From the NCBI GenBank assembly GCA_012845835.1, contig JABAKD010000026.1:10555838-10619837 (forward strand): DNA of 64,000 nt, in the 5' to 3' direction. Shown here one piece after another: positions 21,211-32,001 of this stretch (position 1 is its first letter; each line of letters begins with the position of its first letter). The translations under genes and the position numbers were made by a program. The stretch is from Undaria pinnatifida. Lineage: Eukaryota > Sar > Phaeophyceae > Laminariales > Alariaceae. Under the pieces are notes generated by a model. That model saw only the letters and a program-made list of their open reading frames with translations, was not told the origin of the DNA and did no database searches.

Positions 21211-22317
21211 CCCAATACCAGTGATGTGGAGCGTTTTTTTTTCTTTTTTTTGTAGTCAACATACAGAATATATGGATTAGGCTTGCGCCTAACATGGCGT
21301 GAAGCAAAATTTAGATGAGACACCAACCGCCTGTTGCTGCATGTATCGTTTTCATATTCTCTGCTGCTACATGTGATCGAATTGCGATAATATCGCTGAC
21401 GCGTCTACTAAACGCAATCCAACGCGTTTGCCCTCCGGTCCTTGTGTTCAAGAACACCATGTACGTATCAACCAAGAGCAATCACACACATTTTTCCGCG
21501 GGTTCTTGTGGTCAAACACACTATTAATATGTACCATGTAGTCTAAAGAAGTGCATTTTTGGCACCAAAGACTTCTCGTTCTTCAATAAAGCAGTCCCAT
21601 GTTACAAGATATTCCTTCTGTGTTTAAAATATCGTTGGGTAGCTACGCCCACGCCGCCAATAGGACGGCCAGGCACGATCCCTTTCACGATCACGAGCAT
21701 CATTGTATTTCTGCCTCGATCGGGTCAGTGTCCGATGATATCTCGTTGTGATGCGCATGTGCTTGACCATGATGTTGAATTCGTTGCTATTTCCCGCCTT
21801 TGTTTTAGACTGTTTTTGCACAAGTGACACAACTCGCTCGAACCGTTTCCAAACGCACACACACGCTCTCGCCCTACCAATATCGGGGATTGAGGAGACA
21901 AATAACATCCCGTATCTGCATCGAATAGCATACCGGTGGAGGCGAGCCCAGTTGCCGACGCTTCCGCGCTCGCTTTTTGTGCCTCGTATGAAGCGCTTCG
22001 TCTTCGATGTTGTGCCTTGCTCTCGCTAGTTCCCCGATTCGCCGTCTAGCGCGGAACTCGACAGTCACAAAATCACTGATGATCTGGTCCAGCGAGCGAT
22101 CGCTGCCCAGTTGTAAACAACAGCTCTGTCTGTTCGCGTGTTCTATAAGTCGGCCAGCGCCGCCCTGTGCGGTATACGCTTGGTATCCTCACAAGCGCGA
22201 TAAACCAAACCATTCCAGCTGCTGCTGTTAACGTGAGCTACGTACTCCGTGTTCCGCCACAAGTTATGAACCATACCGCTGAACTCTCTGTGTGAATAAC
22301 AAACAACAGACCCAGGC
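21211..22317. other. intergenic sequence, no gene seen
   Basis: Overlapping short ORFs around 21620-22230 on both strands have no recognisable content. A T-run lies near 21234-21252. Confidence 0.4.
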
Positions 22318-22566
22318 TACGGTAGGGGGGTCCCCTTTTGGGCCTTTTTTTCAGTGGCTAGGGGTCACTCGCCCGAGTAACCCCTTTCTTCTATTCAATC
22401 TTACGTTTTCTTTATGTTTTACATTGATGAAATCAATCCGCAATGCAAAGGTGATCTAAGCTGCGGCAAACCAAGCTCCTAAACCATTATCATCCGTAGA
22501 GTACAGAGCTACTCGTGCGAGTGGCTCAAACACACCAGTGAAAATGGGGGTACCCCCCCTACCGTA
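22318..22566. mobile_element. MITE-like inverted-repeat element with TA target duplication
   Basis: The ends read TACGGTAGGGGGGTCCCC and, inverted, TACGGTAGGGGGGTACCCC. Similarity continues inward for about 70 bp on each side (…CAGTG…CACTCGCCCGAGTA… against …CACTGG…CACTCGCACGAGTA…). The outermost TA on both sides is consistent with the TA duplication made by Tc1/mariner-type transposases. At about 250 bp it has no coding capacity. Confidence 0.7.
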
Positions 22567-25523
22567 GTCTTGGTCAACATATTATTCTCATCTGTTCCCG
22601 ATTTCAACGAATATTTACCTTGTTGATATTTAGAAACATACGAAGTAGTCACCTGCAGCAGCAGCGGTGGCTGCAGTTGAGGCGCGCGATTGCCGACAGT
22701 TGCGTTGGATATTTTATCGACGGTTCTGTGGTATTGCGGTGAAAATTTATCACCAGGTACGACACAAAAGCTCCTAACGTTGAAACAAGCGGCGGGTGCT
22801 GGAAAACTAACAGGGAGCAGCTGATGAATTCGCACACTATTATAACCTAAAACGAAACGAATAGACCCAGCAGCAGGCCCGCTAGCAGGAAACAAAACTA
22901 TGAAAGGTCCACCAGCAGGCACAGAAGCCTTACGGGCCAGCAGAATCGATTGTGTACTTAGTTCTGTAATATGCACGTACCTCTTGGTATGACATGATAT
23001 TATACTACAGGTACCTATATTTTTTATTTAATGCCGCACTCGAGTACTCATTCCCGTATTATTCAGGTGGCTTAAAATCGAGTTGTTACCACGAGCACGA
23101 CCTATCATATCGTCATAACAGTATATATTTCATTTTTCAGACAAACATAATGGCAATTTGCAGATTTAAGATGCGTGTTAAACATACTATAAAAAATATA
23201 CTACACTGCAGCTGTAAGATCGAACTACAGTGTAGCTATCAGGGTCAACAGGGTGATGTTAGCCAGTCTGTTCGCGGAAACTGTTGAACCCGTTGTTGAG
23301 GGGGACAAAATCTGATCGGTGAAAGGAAATGCATCAGTTTGTCAAGTGCATCCTGTAAGTCGTATAACCGGTGAAAGGAGGGGGATATATTTAGAAGGAG
23401 CGCGGGGGCGGGGGGGGAACAGACGGGGCAACTCAGTCTGTGCACGGACACAATAAATCCTTCAAGGGGGAAAATCTGGAGTACACTTTATATTTTTTTT
23501 AAATATATATATCCACCCAACAAGCAGCTCCGAAGAAGCCATCGACACACCAAACGACAAGCGTTGATTGGATCGGTCTTATGTAATATTAAGCAGCACC
23601 AGCTATACGGTGGTTCCGACATCAAAGCCTGTGCCTCAGAAGCTGCATCTTGCTGCGCCTTCAAGGCTTTCAACTGTCTCGGAAAACGTTCCCGAGCCAA
23701 GGAGATAGGAACCTGTTGAGCTCTAGAAACTAAATCGTCTCGACTTCTCTGATTCCTAATTTCGCACGAAAGTCGCTAACGACCAACTTCAGGGAGGATA
23801 ATTATTATCTGTGCTTGACAAATGGTGTCAATTGCAAAAAGCAGGGGAGGGGGTCGTTAGGCATTTGCACATAAGACATATTACGGATACTTGTTAGCCA
23901 ATAGTGTCATTCCGTGTGCCAAGCAGCCATGAAACGTTCGTTAATGAAAACCGCTGGTTTTGGGAGGGGGCTATCGTGGAATACGCCGCATCACGAAGGC
24001 ACAAACCTCCTATGCTCGGATATCTGCCCGGACAGCAGGAATAAATCTGACACTTCTTTCCCAAATCACCACACCCATAGTCCATACCGTACATGTAGAC
24101 AACAATACGTTGCGTGGGATCGAAATATTACATGCATGAGTGGGGATCCCTGAGTGGGGTTGACGCAGTACGCCGTGACACCCGGGTAGAGTTGTACGTG
24201 GCCGTTTTTCTCGGCTGAAATCTCCCCGACACATTCAAGATACTGCCAACTACGTTCTCCCCCCCCCCCCCCCCCCCCCGAGCCTGCGCTGCACGCACTC
24301 CAAAGCGTTATCGATTTTCGTTTTTCGTGCATGCTCGGCTTCTTGTTTCTTCTATATTTCGTACGTTCAGCTATTTCAAAAGTGCTGTCCTGATTGCGGA
24401 AACCAGGTGCGAGCGAGGGCCCGAAACAAGTGCCAACCCTTGCGTGGGCTACCAGGGAACGATGATGGCATTTGATAGCTGATGCTTCCTTGGTAAGGAT
24501 TTGGTGGAAGGCGAGCACGTACTACCCATTCAGTGTACATTACGACGAACGCAGGTGTACTTTCCGGTGCCAGTTCAAAGTAGATGGCACATCGGGCGGG
24601 CCGACTAAAGCCCTTGAACATAAAACCCCCAAAATACAACGGAATATGGCGTTTACGCCTGAAGTTATCGATCGCCTTTGGAGGTTTTCGTATCATGCCG
24701 AGTAGATCCAATGATTACAGAACGCACGTGTTGAACTAGTCGTCATGATTCTGGCCCTGCGAAAAGAAGACCTCCAGGGGACCACTGACGCGGTCTGTTG
24801 GAAAGCACGGACAGAGGGCGAAATTGGAAGACGGACGAGAACAATTTTTTACATCAGGTTAAATTGTGGAATTGGGTCTATTCTATAAACGCGGTTCAAA
24901 TTTGATTGCTTCGTGCGGTAAACGGCTGTCAATGTGAACAAGCAAACTGAACACTAGAGACCACCACATACAGTAACATTTGCCTTCATACAAAAAAAAA
25001 AATTATGAGTATATAAAAAGATCAAACAGACGGTCGGATTTACCGCCGTTGTCAGGCTCTTTGCGGACGTGTCAGAGTAACGTGTCGAACAAATACCTGG
25101 GATAGGGAAACTCTCGATCAGACGTCCGTCAGCATACTACTGTATGGAGGAAATCGATGCAGAAGTCGTGTTACTTCCATAAAAATGGGAATTGATGTTG
25201 ACAATTACGGAACGAAATTGCATGGTTTGCTTACGTCTAGTCGCACATTACGACTCGAATTGAGGAAAATAAAGTAGTAAGAAAACGCTTGGATCCAAAC
25301 TCCGCCTTACGGGAGCGAAAGCGCAATGGTGTATCAAATGTTGTCAGACGCGTGCTACGATATATGCAGCACTTTTCGTCGTAAATTGTTTCTGAATGAC
25401 GGGACTCCTTAATACAAGATTGTCGGGCACAGGTCATTTGTTTCTGCAAAGTTTTAGTCGTGTACTTAGGCCATGGGATAGCAGTTCATTTTTCCTCCAA
25501 ATCGTTTTCTTTTGTCGGGAGAG
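22567..25523. other. intergenic sequence, no supported gene
   Basis: A 155-codon minus ORF ends inside the MITE at 22509 and starts at 22976; I recognise nothing in it. A homopolymer of about 23 C lies at 24258-24280. A Cys-containing minus stretch near 24000-24095 (CGDLGKKCQ, SCCPG) could be a module exon but has no clear splice sites. Confidence 0.4.
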
Positions 25524-25890
25524 GTCTTAAGTTCCTAACTTGAGGGGTAGTATTAGAAAAAACGTGATGCACCTCTACGTAGCACGCGTCGGCAGTGTTC
25601 CGCTACCGTACGGACATCAGGTGACTGCAGTAATGTTGGCGGTGAACGGCCCGCTCGGGGTAAACGACCCGGGTGGCTGCTTTGAGAGGAGGCGAGCATA
25701 TTGCCGAGTGCCCGCACAATGTTGAAACGAAACCTCACCACGCCCCCCCCCTCGCCGGCCCCATAAAAAAGCAGTTCGGGTTGCCGTTCAATGCTCGCAC
25801 AATCGCAACGCCCTGGGGGGGGTCGTTCAGACGCGTGCTGATACGACAGAGGTGCACCACGTTCTTTTAAGAGGTTCCTCAACTTGGGAC
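25524..25890. mobile_element. MITE-like element with about 60-bp imperfect inverted ends
   Basis: The left end GTCTTAAGTTCCTAACTTGA … GTGATGCACCTCT … GCACGCGTC and the inverted right end GTCCCAAGTTGAGGAACCTC … GTGGTGCACCTCT … GCACGCGTC match over about 60 bp. No convincing target duplication was found. A related end lies near 30690-30745. Confidence 0.55.
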
Positions 25891-25994
25891 AGCACGACCT
25901 AGCTTTCAAAAAACATATTTAGATGAATAAAACGACCGTCGCCGGCTGAAAAACCCCGTGGCCTAGATACACAACCATAATCAAGCACATACAA

Positions 25995-26977
25995 CTAGCT
26001 GTTTCCGACCATTTTGGGTTGATGAGAACTTTCATTCATAAACCATGTCATACGAAACGTTATACGTCTACCGTTGCATGCGTCTTCAATAGGTGCACCC
26101 GTGCAATTAGTCGCTCTTCCATCCCACTCACAGTCTTCCTGATCCCCACGAATGGCGTCCATGCCCTGCATAATGGGGGCGCCGGTTTGGTCACGGGTAG
26201 GTACCAGCGTCTCTCCGAGGATGCCCGTGGCGTTAAGGCTTATGTCGTTGTGATCGATCGCCAAGTTCATCTGCCAGGCCAGGTGGTCCGGCAGGTCATA
26301 CTGGTCCGTAGGATCGCGCATGGGGAGCTGGTGCAGCCTGCCGTGGCTCAAGCGGATCGTGGCCGTCGGGGTCATGATTTGGAACGACGCGTGCTCTGAC
26401 TGGTGCTCGAACATGCCGGCACCATCAACTGCCTTAGCCACGTACTCTTCACACTCCATCATATTTGTCGCGGTGGGGTCGGCGAGAACCCAGTCGGACA
26501 TGTCCTGCATAAGATCGACCTCAATGAGTCTTCGACCGTGCTGAGGAAGTTGGAGCTTTTTCTGCTCCCAGTATTTCTCGAACCCAAAGCTGCGGCACTC
26601 CCCAGGAAGGTTTACGGCAGCGATGGCAACACCAGGGGCCAGGGTAACCTCGCCGGGCGTAAGCATAATCTCTTCTCCGTTAGCAACCACATGCAGGGCT
26701 CCTTCGGCGAGGCAGGAGGGCATTTCGAGAGAGCAGACGCTCTCCATGCTATGCGGGTTGCTAACCGATATTACAATGGTGTGGTACAAGTCGTCGGCGT
26801 CTGTGGTGATGATGGAAATTCCGGTGATGTAGGTAATCTCGGGTACGGAAGGAACCGGAGCAGTGACGCGCATGTTGAGGTGGACGTGCGGAAGGTCCGA
26901 GACAACAGCGTACCACGCCCCGTCTTCGCCTGTGAAGTCGAACTTTTGGCCCCGGAAGCCCGTCATGTGCGGGTCGC
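25995..26977 (-). CDS. terminal exon: root-cap/VWD-like domain
   Basis: An open frame of about 327 codons ending in a stop at 25995. The acceptor is placed after a long pyrimidine tract ending CCCCTTGAAG, giving a phase-1 start (G)GC GAC CCG. Read further upstream, the frame soon meets a stop, so the coding start must be a splice site and not the nearby TTG. The domain starts GDPHMTGFRGQKFDFTGE, resembling the GDPH…F.G…(Y/F)DF.G opening of VWD and plant root-cap domains, and later has LSHGRLHQLP and ILGETLVPTRDQTG, like the G-[I/V]-L-G-x-T closing block of root-cap proteins. Six Cys include C-E-W-D and C-T-G pairs near the end. Function in algae is unknown to me. Confidence 0.8.
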
Positions 26978-29900
26978 CTTCAAGGGGGGGGTGGATCAAG
27001 GGGTGGGAGGGTCGATGGTTGAGTTTTGGGGGTCACGACGCGTTCATACCACTCGCGTCTCCGTACAAATACAGCATATGGACCGAGTATTTTTCCTGTA
27101 GAGATATAGGGATGTCTACACCATTCATGCATCTGTGCTACTGATGGTGTGCTCGGAGAGTGGTGAACACCGGGCCAGCATCATGAACAGCGCGTCACAA
27201 CTCCGAACACTACCAAATATGTATGTAGATTTGGTTGTGTTCTACAATACAACAAGAACGATTTTTTTCGGAGTGTTCGTACCTTCCAGGCGATAGCTAC
27301 AGAAACCCATTACGAGCTGAACGAACACTGTGTTGGGCCCGCCAATCATTCTCGCGTCTCTTTACTCAGGAAAAACAATTCTTATACTCACTACCACGTG
27401 GAATATGTTTTTTCGGGCGAGGCTCCATGGGGTCTTGCCAGACCGAGGGCACGAGAGTCCCGGTGTACCATGTAAACAACCACAACTACCCATAGCCGAG
27501 GGCGTTGTTATCTACAGTAGTAGACCGTTTAATAAAGTAAGCAAGACAAGTGTGGCGACCTACCGCAGTTGTACCAAACCCCAGGTGGGTGGGGCATCCC
27601 GTTGTCCACTTCTGTAGCGTCGTCCTTACGCCACTATACCCCGGACTCTGGTATAAATTTTGGTGACGCTACAAGGTAAACATGCAGCACTCGGTGCTTG
27701 TCGTGATTCCTACTGTAGAATCACAAGTCACTATATACCAAATAACACATGCCAGGACCCCTGCAACTCTAGAGAGTGCAGCGACACGAGTTTTTCTGGG
27801 TCGCTGAAAAAAGGATGGAAGCATGTACTCCGATAACCGTACCCTTTTGGTGCGTCACAAAACAACGTAAGCCTCGCGGGGTGTCGGAGACGGCTGCCCA
27901 TGTGAAAGAAACCCCGCTGTGTCTGTTGCGGGTTGAAAACTTGCATAGTGACTCCGGCAGTGTGCTCGCTTTGTGTGCGTATGTTTCAATATGTCGGAAA
28001 GATTCCCTGTAAGAGAACTTCCCACCCCAAACGATGCACCGCGCATGTCACGGAAAGTTTAAAACAGGTAAACAGTTTCCAGCGGTCATAGGTAGAGACA
28101 CCTTCGCCCCCTCTGAGAGTTCATATGAGCTAGAGAGAGAGAAGCACATGCCTATTGTGTTTGCGGGTGCACGCAAACGTCGTGTAGACCCCACGGCATG
28201 TCGACGTCGATGAAAATAAATAAAAACATAATGTGAGGACATCATTGTGAGTTCTACATAACAAACAAGCCACCAAACATGTTATAAGCCGTTACCAATC
28301 AAAGTCGTTCGACTGACACCTTTGCGAAAACAACAAACTATCGACGCACGCTATGGCGAGGGTGTACCCACTTACAGTTGTTTGCTGGGGCTCCTCCCTG
28401 GAGCAGCGGGGTACCCCATCATAAAAATTGGATTTCAGAGCGAAGCTCAAATCCGTCCCAATGAACCATTTCATGGCCTGGGTATCTACCGACTGCAATA
28501 CTTAAACCCAGTCAATATTCCAGTGAGTATGAGTAGTTCTTCAGTGGAGCACCAAACATGCTAGCATGCTGAATATACCTTGCTACCTCTTTCACAGCAG
28601 CACGCGTTAACGTTTTGATTGGAGACGTCAAACAGTTTCTCACCGCATGCGCCGGGATCACCAGCGTCAGGAACTTCACATATGTGTTTCGTCGAACAGC
28701 AAACTTCGCCGGCATCCGTGTTGCAGTCGCCGTCTTCATGGCAACCTGCTTTACACCAACGTCAGACATCAAGAGAGCGCCCATATCGAGATCAAACCTG
28801 AGCTCGTTGACGAAAGTTCCGGGTGCACAAAATAATGTAGAGGGTCAAAAGCACGCCATGCATATCATTTGGAGGTGTATAAGTACACGCCATAGCCGTT
28901 CCGCGGGTGCTGCCTTCCACAAACGATAGGAGGAATGGAAGCGTAGCTGCATTAGAAATTCCAGGTACACATTAAACACTGAGGCAATGGAAAGATACAT
29001 ACGCAGGGAGGGTTAGATTTTCGCGTTGACCTGCTCTGGTAGACTCACTGCAACCCCTGAGCTCTACAGTACGCGCTCACTGTACGTATATACTAGTGAT
29101 TTTTGTGTATCTCTGGTACCCTAGCCGTAGGAGACGTGAGGGGGGACAATGCCGGCTCAACCCTTCTACGGGTACGTCGATCGTGCAGTGGCTTTCCAGC
29201 ATTTCAAACTTTGAAACGAACCCGTACGTGTACCAGATATACATGTAGTACCGCCAAACTGCAAGCTCTCAAGTGATCGAGATCGATTGCAAGCTGTCAA
29301 CTACAGCCATCACGAACCATATATCATTAGCCACGACGATAAATACTGGTTCCCGGGGACAGATATATCCATGCCGTGGTTTTGGACGGTAACGGGCATT
29401 CGTTGCGTCCTGGAACGTTCCCTGCCGTACTCCATTTACTGCGTGTCTTCGACTGTGGCCAACAAAAGCATCTGGTAAAGATTCCAGCTCAAATCACGGC
29501 TGCACAGTTCCAGATAACGTGGTTTGTACCTCATACGTTTCATTCGCTTGGAAAAACACGCCGGCCTTACCTACTACAGCTGGTTACGCCAACCATGAAC
29601 GGGTCGAGGACACGGAGAATTGCAGAAGGGGCAGCAGGGGGCGGACGTAGCAGGGTCGGGTGTCATCGGAGCTGCAGTTGATCAACACCATATTTTTTCA
29701 CGTATCCCGCAGACACCAGCGTTTGATGTATGCATTTTTGGATCCGCTCTCCATTTTTGGACGGCGTTCAGAAAGCAATACATACCCGTGTATCGTGTGT
29801 TACCATGTTGAATCTAATGTACATAGTAAAATGGAGGTATGCCGCGAACTACGATGGATGCTGCACGCTTTAGCCACCCCGGGTGTGACTGGTCAGCCTC

Positions 29901-32001
29901 CCAAAGCGCAGTACCACCATACAGTATATATCGATGGACTTCCACTGTTGTTTTAACGTAATATACAAGCGCAAAAATCAACGCGGCATTCGCGCGGCTT
30001 GTTGTTTGTTATTGATCTGTGCCAAACGAAGATCGTCAACGGTTTCCACAGTATCAATTGCACTCGTCACGGTTTGGTTTCGGGGGATCGCCGCTTTCGT
30101 CCCATACACGTTGGAGATATAGAGGTGTGAAAGGCGTGCTGCCTCTGTGATGCTCGTCTGGTCTGCTGCCGTTTGGGTCGTTTGCCCTTCAACAGGAAGC
30201 GCGGGCGTCGGTTTGGTGTTATGTTGTGTATCGTTCTGGCTTTCTCCAACCTTTAGGGGGTTGTACTGATGTTTCCACGCCGTGCAGGGCGGTCTATCAA
30301 CCTGGGGGAGTTTCGCTTTCGTCCCGCCGTTGTCGGAGTTGTAAATGAATGGAAGGAATCCCAACGAAAGAGGCGGTCCGATCCTCCCGGGTTGTGCCGG
30401 TTCTATGTCCGAGCCCCAACCTATCAGGGACGGGCCAGCGGCGTTGGGGTTTTCACACCGTGCGGGCCGATATATCAACCCGGGGTATTTCCGTTTCCGT
30501 CGTCCCGTTTGTCGGAGTTCTAAATGCACGGAAGGAATCTCGAACCAACGATGGGGTCCTATCCTCCCCGGGTTGCGCCGGCTCTATGTCCGAGCCGCAA
30601 CCAATCGGGGACGGGCCAGCGGCGTTGGCATTTCCACACTGTGCGGGGCGGTGTCGATCCGGAAGAATATCATTTCGTTCAGACGGGTACTAGGATAGAG
30701 GTGCACCAAGTCTTTCTGAGGTTCCTCAATTTGAGAGCTTAAGACATGTCTTAATCCAACAGCTGATTTAAGGGAAAAAATACATGCTACCGTATGAAAA
30801 ACCCCATGGCCGAGGTACCCAACGAGAATCATGCACAAAAGAAAATTGGCATTTTGCGACGATTTTTGGTTTAGGAGTCCCGTCATTCGAACACTATCTC
30901 AGCCGAAAAATAAATAACTCTATCGTAGCACGTGCCTTGACGACGTGTTGTAGTTGTGGAGATGCGGAGAGATTAATGATGCAGGCATGGGGCCCTACCA
31001 TCCCCGAATGGCACTGGATTTACGGGCTCCAGCCAAACAGCGATCGGGAAGCGGGGTGGGGTTTCAACATCGAGCGGGGCGGAGCCGACCCGGGGGAATC
31101 CCGATATCATCCCCAGAAGGTCAGAGTTGTAATTATTTGGACGGGTTTCTAAACCGGGGACGGGTCCCTGTCCTTCTCAAGGTTACGCTCGCTGTACACG
31201 CCCCAACCAATCAGTGATTGGCCCGTAGGGTTGGGGTTTCCTACTGTGCAAGGCGGGGTCAACCCGGGAGAACTCGATTTCCGTCCCCAGGTTGTCAAAG
31301 TTGAAGTATTTTGAAAGGATGTCTGAACCGAGTATGGGGCCTAATCCTCCGTGGGTTTCATCTCGTTCTTACCGCCCAGCCAATCGGTGGGATCGGGGTA
31401 AACACACAGAGGGGGGCGGTGTCTATGGGATACCTCTATTGTCCCCAGGGTATCGGGGGTGTAGATATGTGGACGGACGGGAACAGGGACCTATCCTCCC
31501 CTGATGCGACGGAACCGGGGGGGAGTTGCCCCGAGCGGCAACTCTCGTCGTGCACGCTGCGCCCCGTGATTGGCGTAGGGCGAGCAGGGGGGGGCTCCGG
31601 TTGTCGCTCGGAAACGCAGAGATGAAATCCATATGCCTCTTGTATCGCTTCGCGTATTCATAGACCGTGAGATTCTTTATTGGGTGGCCCTTTCCATTTT
31701 TGCCTGAGGTCAGCTTTGTGTGGGACATATGGCCGAAGAGCCAGGGTATTGGCTGTATATAACCGGCCGCAACAGACCGAAACAACGGGCCCGGGTGCAC
31801 TTTTGTACGGACCGCGGGCCATGTGCTGGGAATATTCCGGGGTGTGCCTACAGTTTTACGTCCGCGGCCATATCGGGGTGACAGGGTTACAGCACTGTTT
31901 GACACAATTCCAGCAACAAACCATCTTACCATCACATGTGTAGCCGACTGCCCCGGGGCTGCAGACAAACCCGTCGCCGCATGTCGCCACGTCCGTACAT
32001 T
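25995..32001 (-). CDS. modular extracellular-type protein: EGF-like and Cys-rich modules plus root-cap/VWD-like domain (5' end not found)
   Basis: Proposed gene of at least four exons: 31930-32001, 29588-29671, 28587-28745 and 25995-26977. All introns proposed are phase 1, so the exon set joins in frame. The predicted order is an EGF-like module, a short Cys-rich linker, a Cys-rich module and a roughly 327-residue C-terminal domain beginning GDPHMTGF. Such an architecture suggests a secreted or cell-surface protein; this is inference, as no signal peptide exon was found. The first exon must lie upstream of 32001, and small exons may have been missed. Introns contain repeats, including a satellite at 30270-31550. 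The C-terminal exon is uninterrupted and very likely real; the upstream exons depend on splice sites judged by eye. Confidence 0.6.
28587..28745 (-). CDS. internal exon: Cys-rich module
   Basis: A 159-nt exon bounded by an acceptor TGTAAAGCAG and a donor GTAGCA, phase 1 at both ends. It encodes a Cys-rich module: CHEDGDCNTDAGEVCC, STKHIC, GACGEK and NACCCERG. Its last residues join GDPHMTGF of the terminal exon as …CCCERG-DPHM, so the phases agree. The C-x5-C … V-C-C … C pattern is typical of small disulphide-bonded modules. An alternative donor (GTATAT) ten bases downstream would be phase 0 and would not fit the next exon. Confidence 0.6.
29588..29671 (-). CDS. internal exon: short Cys-rich linker module
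   Basis: An 84-nt candidate exon with acceptor CAACTGCAG and donor GTAACC, phase 1 at both ends. It encodes PATSAPCCPFCNSPCPRP, with four closely spaced Cys and many Pro. It fits the neighbours in phase and composition, but the polypyrimidine tract is weak and an alternative donor GTTGGC lies six bases earlier. Confidence 0.4.
30270..31550 (+). repeat. degenerate tandem array, unit about 175-190 bp, inside the putative intron
   Basis: Six units are recognisable, near 30283, 30459, 30640, 31070, 31245 and 31405. Each carries CGTGCGGGGCGGT…, TCAACC(C/T)GGGG…, TTTCCGTC(C/G)…, GTTGTCGGAGTT and, between units, CCAACCAATC.G.GA(C/T)…GGGCC. A gap of about 350 bp (30690-31030) without units separates two blocks. 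Confidence 0.7.
31930..32001 (-). CDS. internal exon: EGF-like module
   Basis: A 72-nt exon with acceptor CTGTGAACAG and donor GTAAGA, phase 1 at both ends. It encodes ECTDVATCGDGFVCSPG followed by VGYTCDG. The Cys spacing (C-x5-C-x5-C … Y-x-C) and the aromatic-x-C end are those of a compact EGF-like repeat. The frame is closed by stops or shifts outside the exon, as expected for a small exon in a long intron. It is the most 5' exon I could identify. Confidence 0.6.

Noticed and set aside
23990..24095. Cys-rich minus-strand stretch (CGDLGKKCQIYSCCPG)
   Set aside because: It lies beyond the stop of the modular gene and lacks convincing splice sites in phase.
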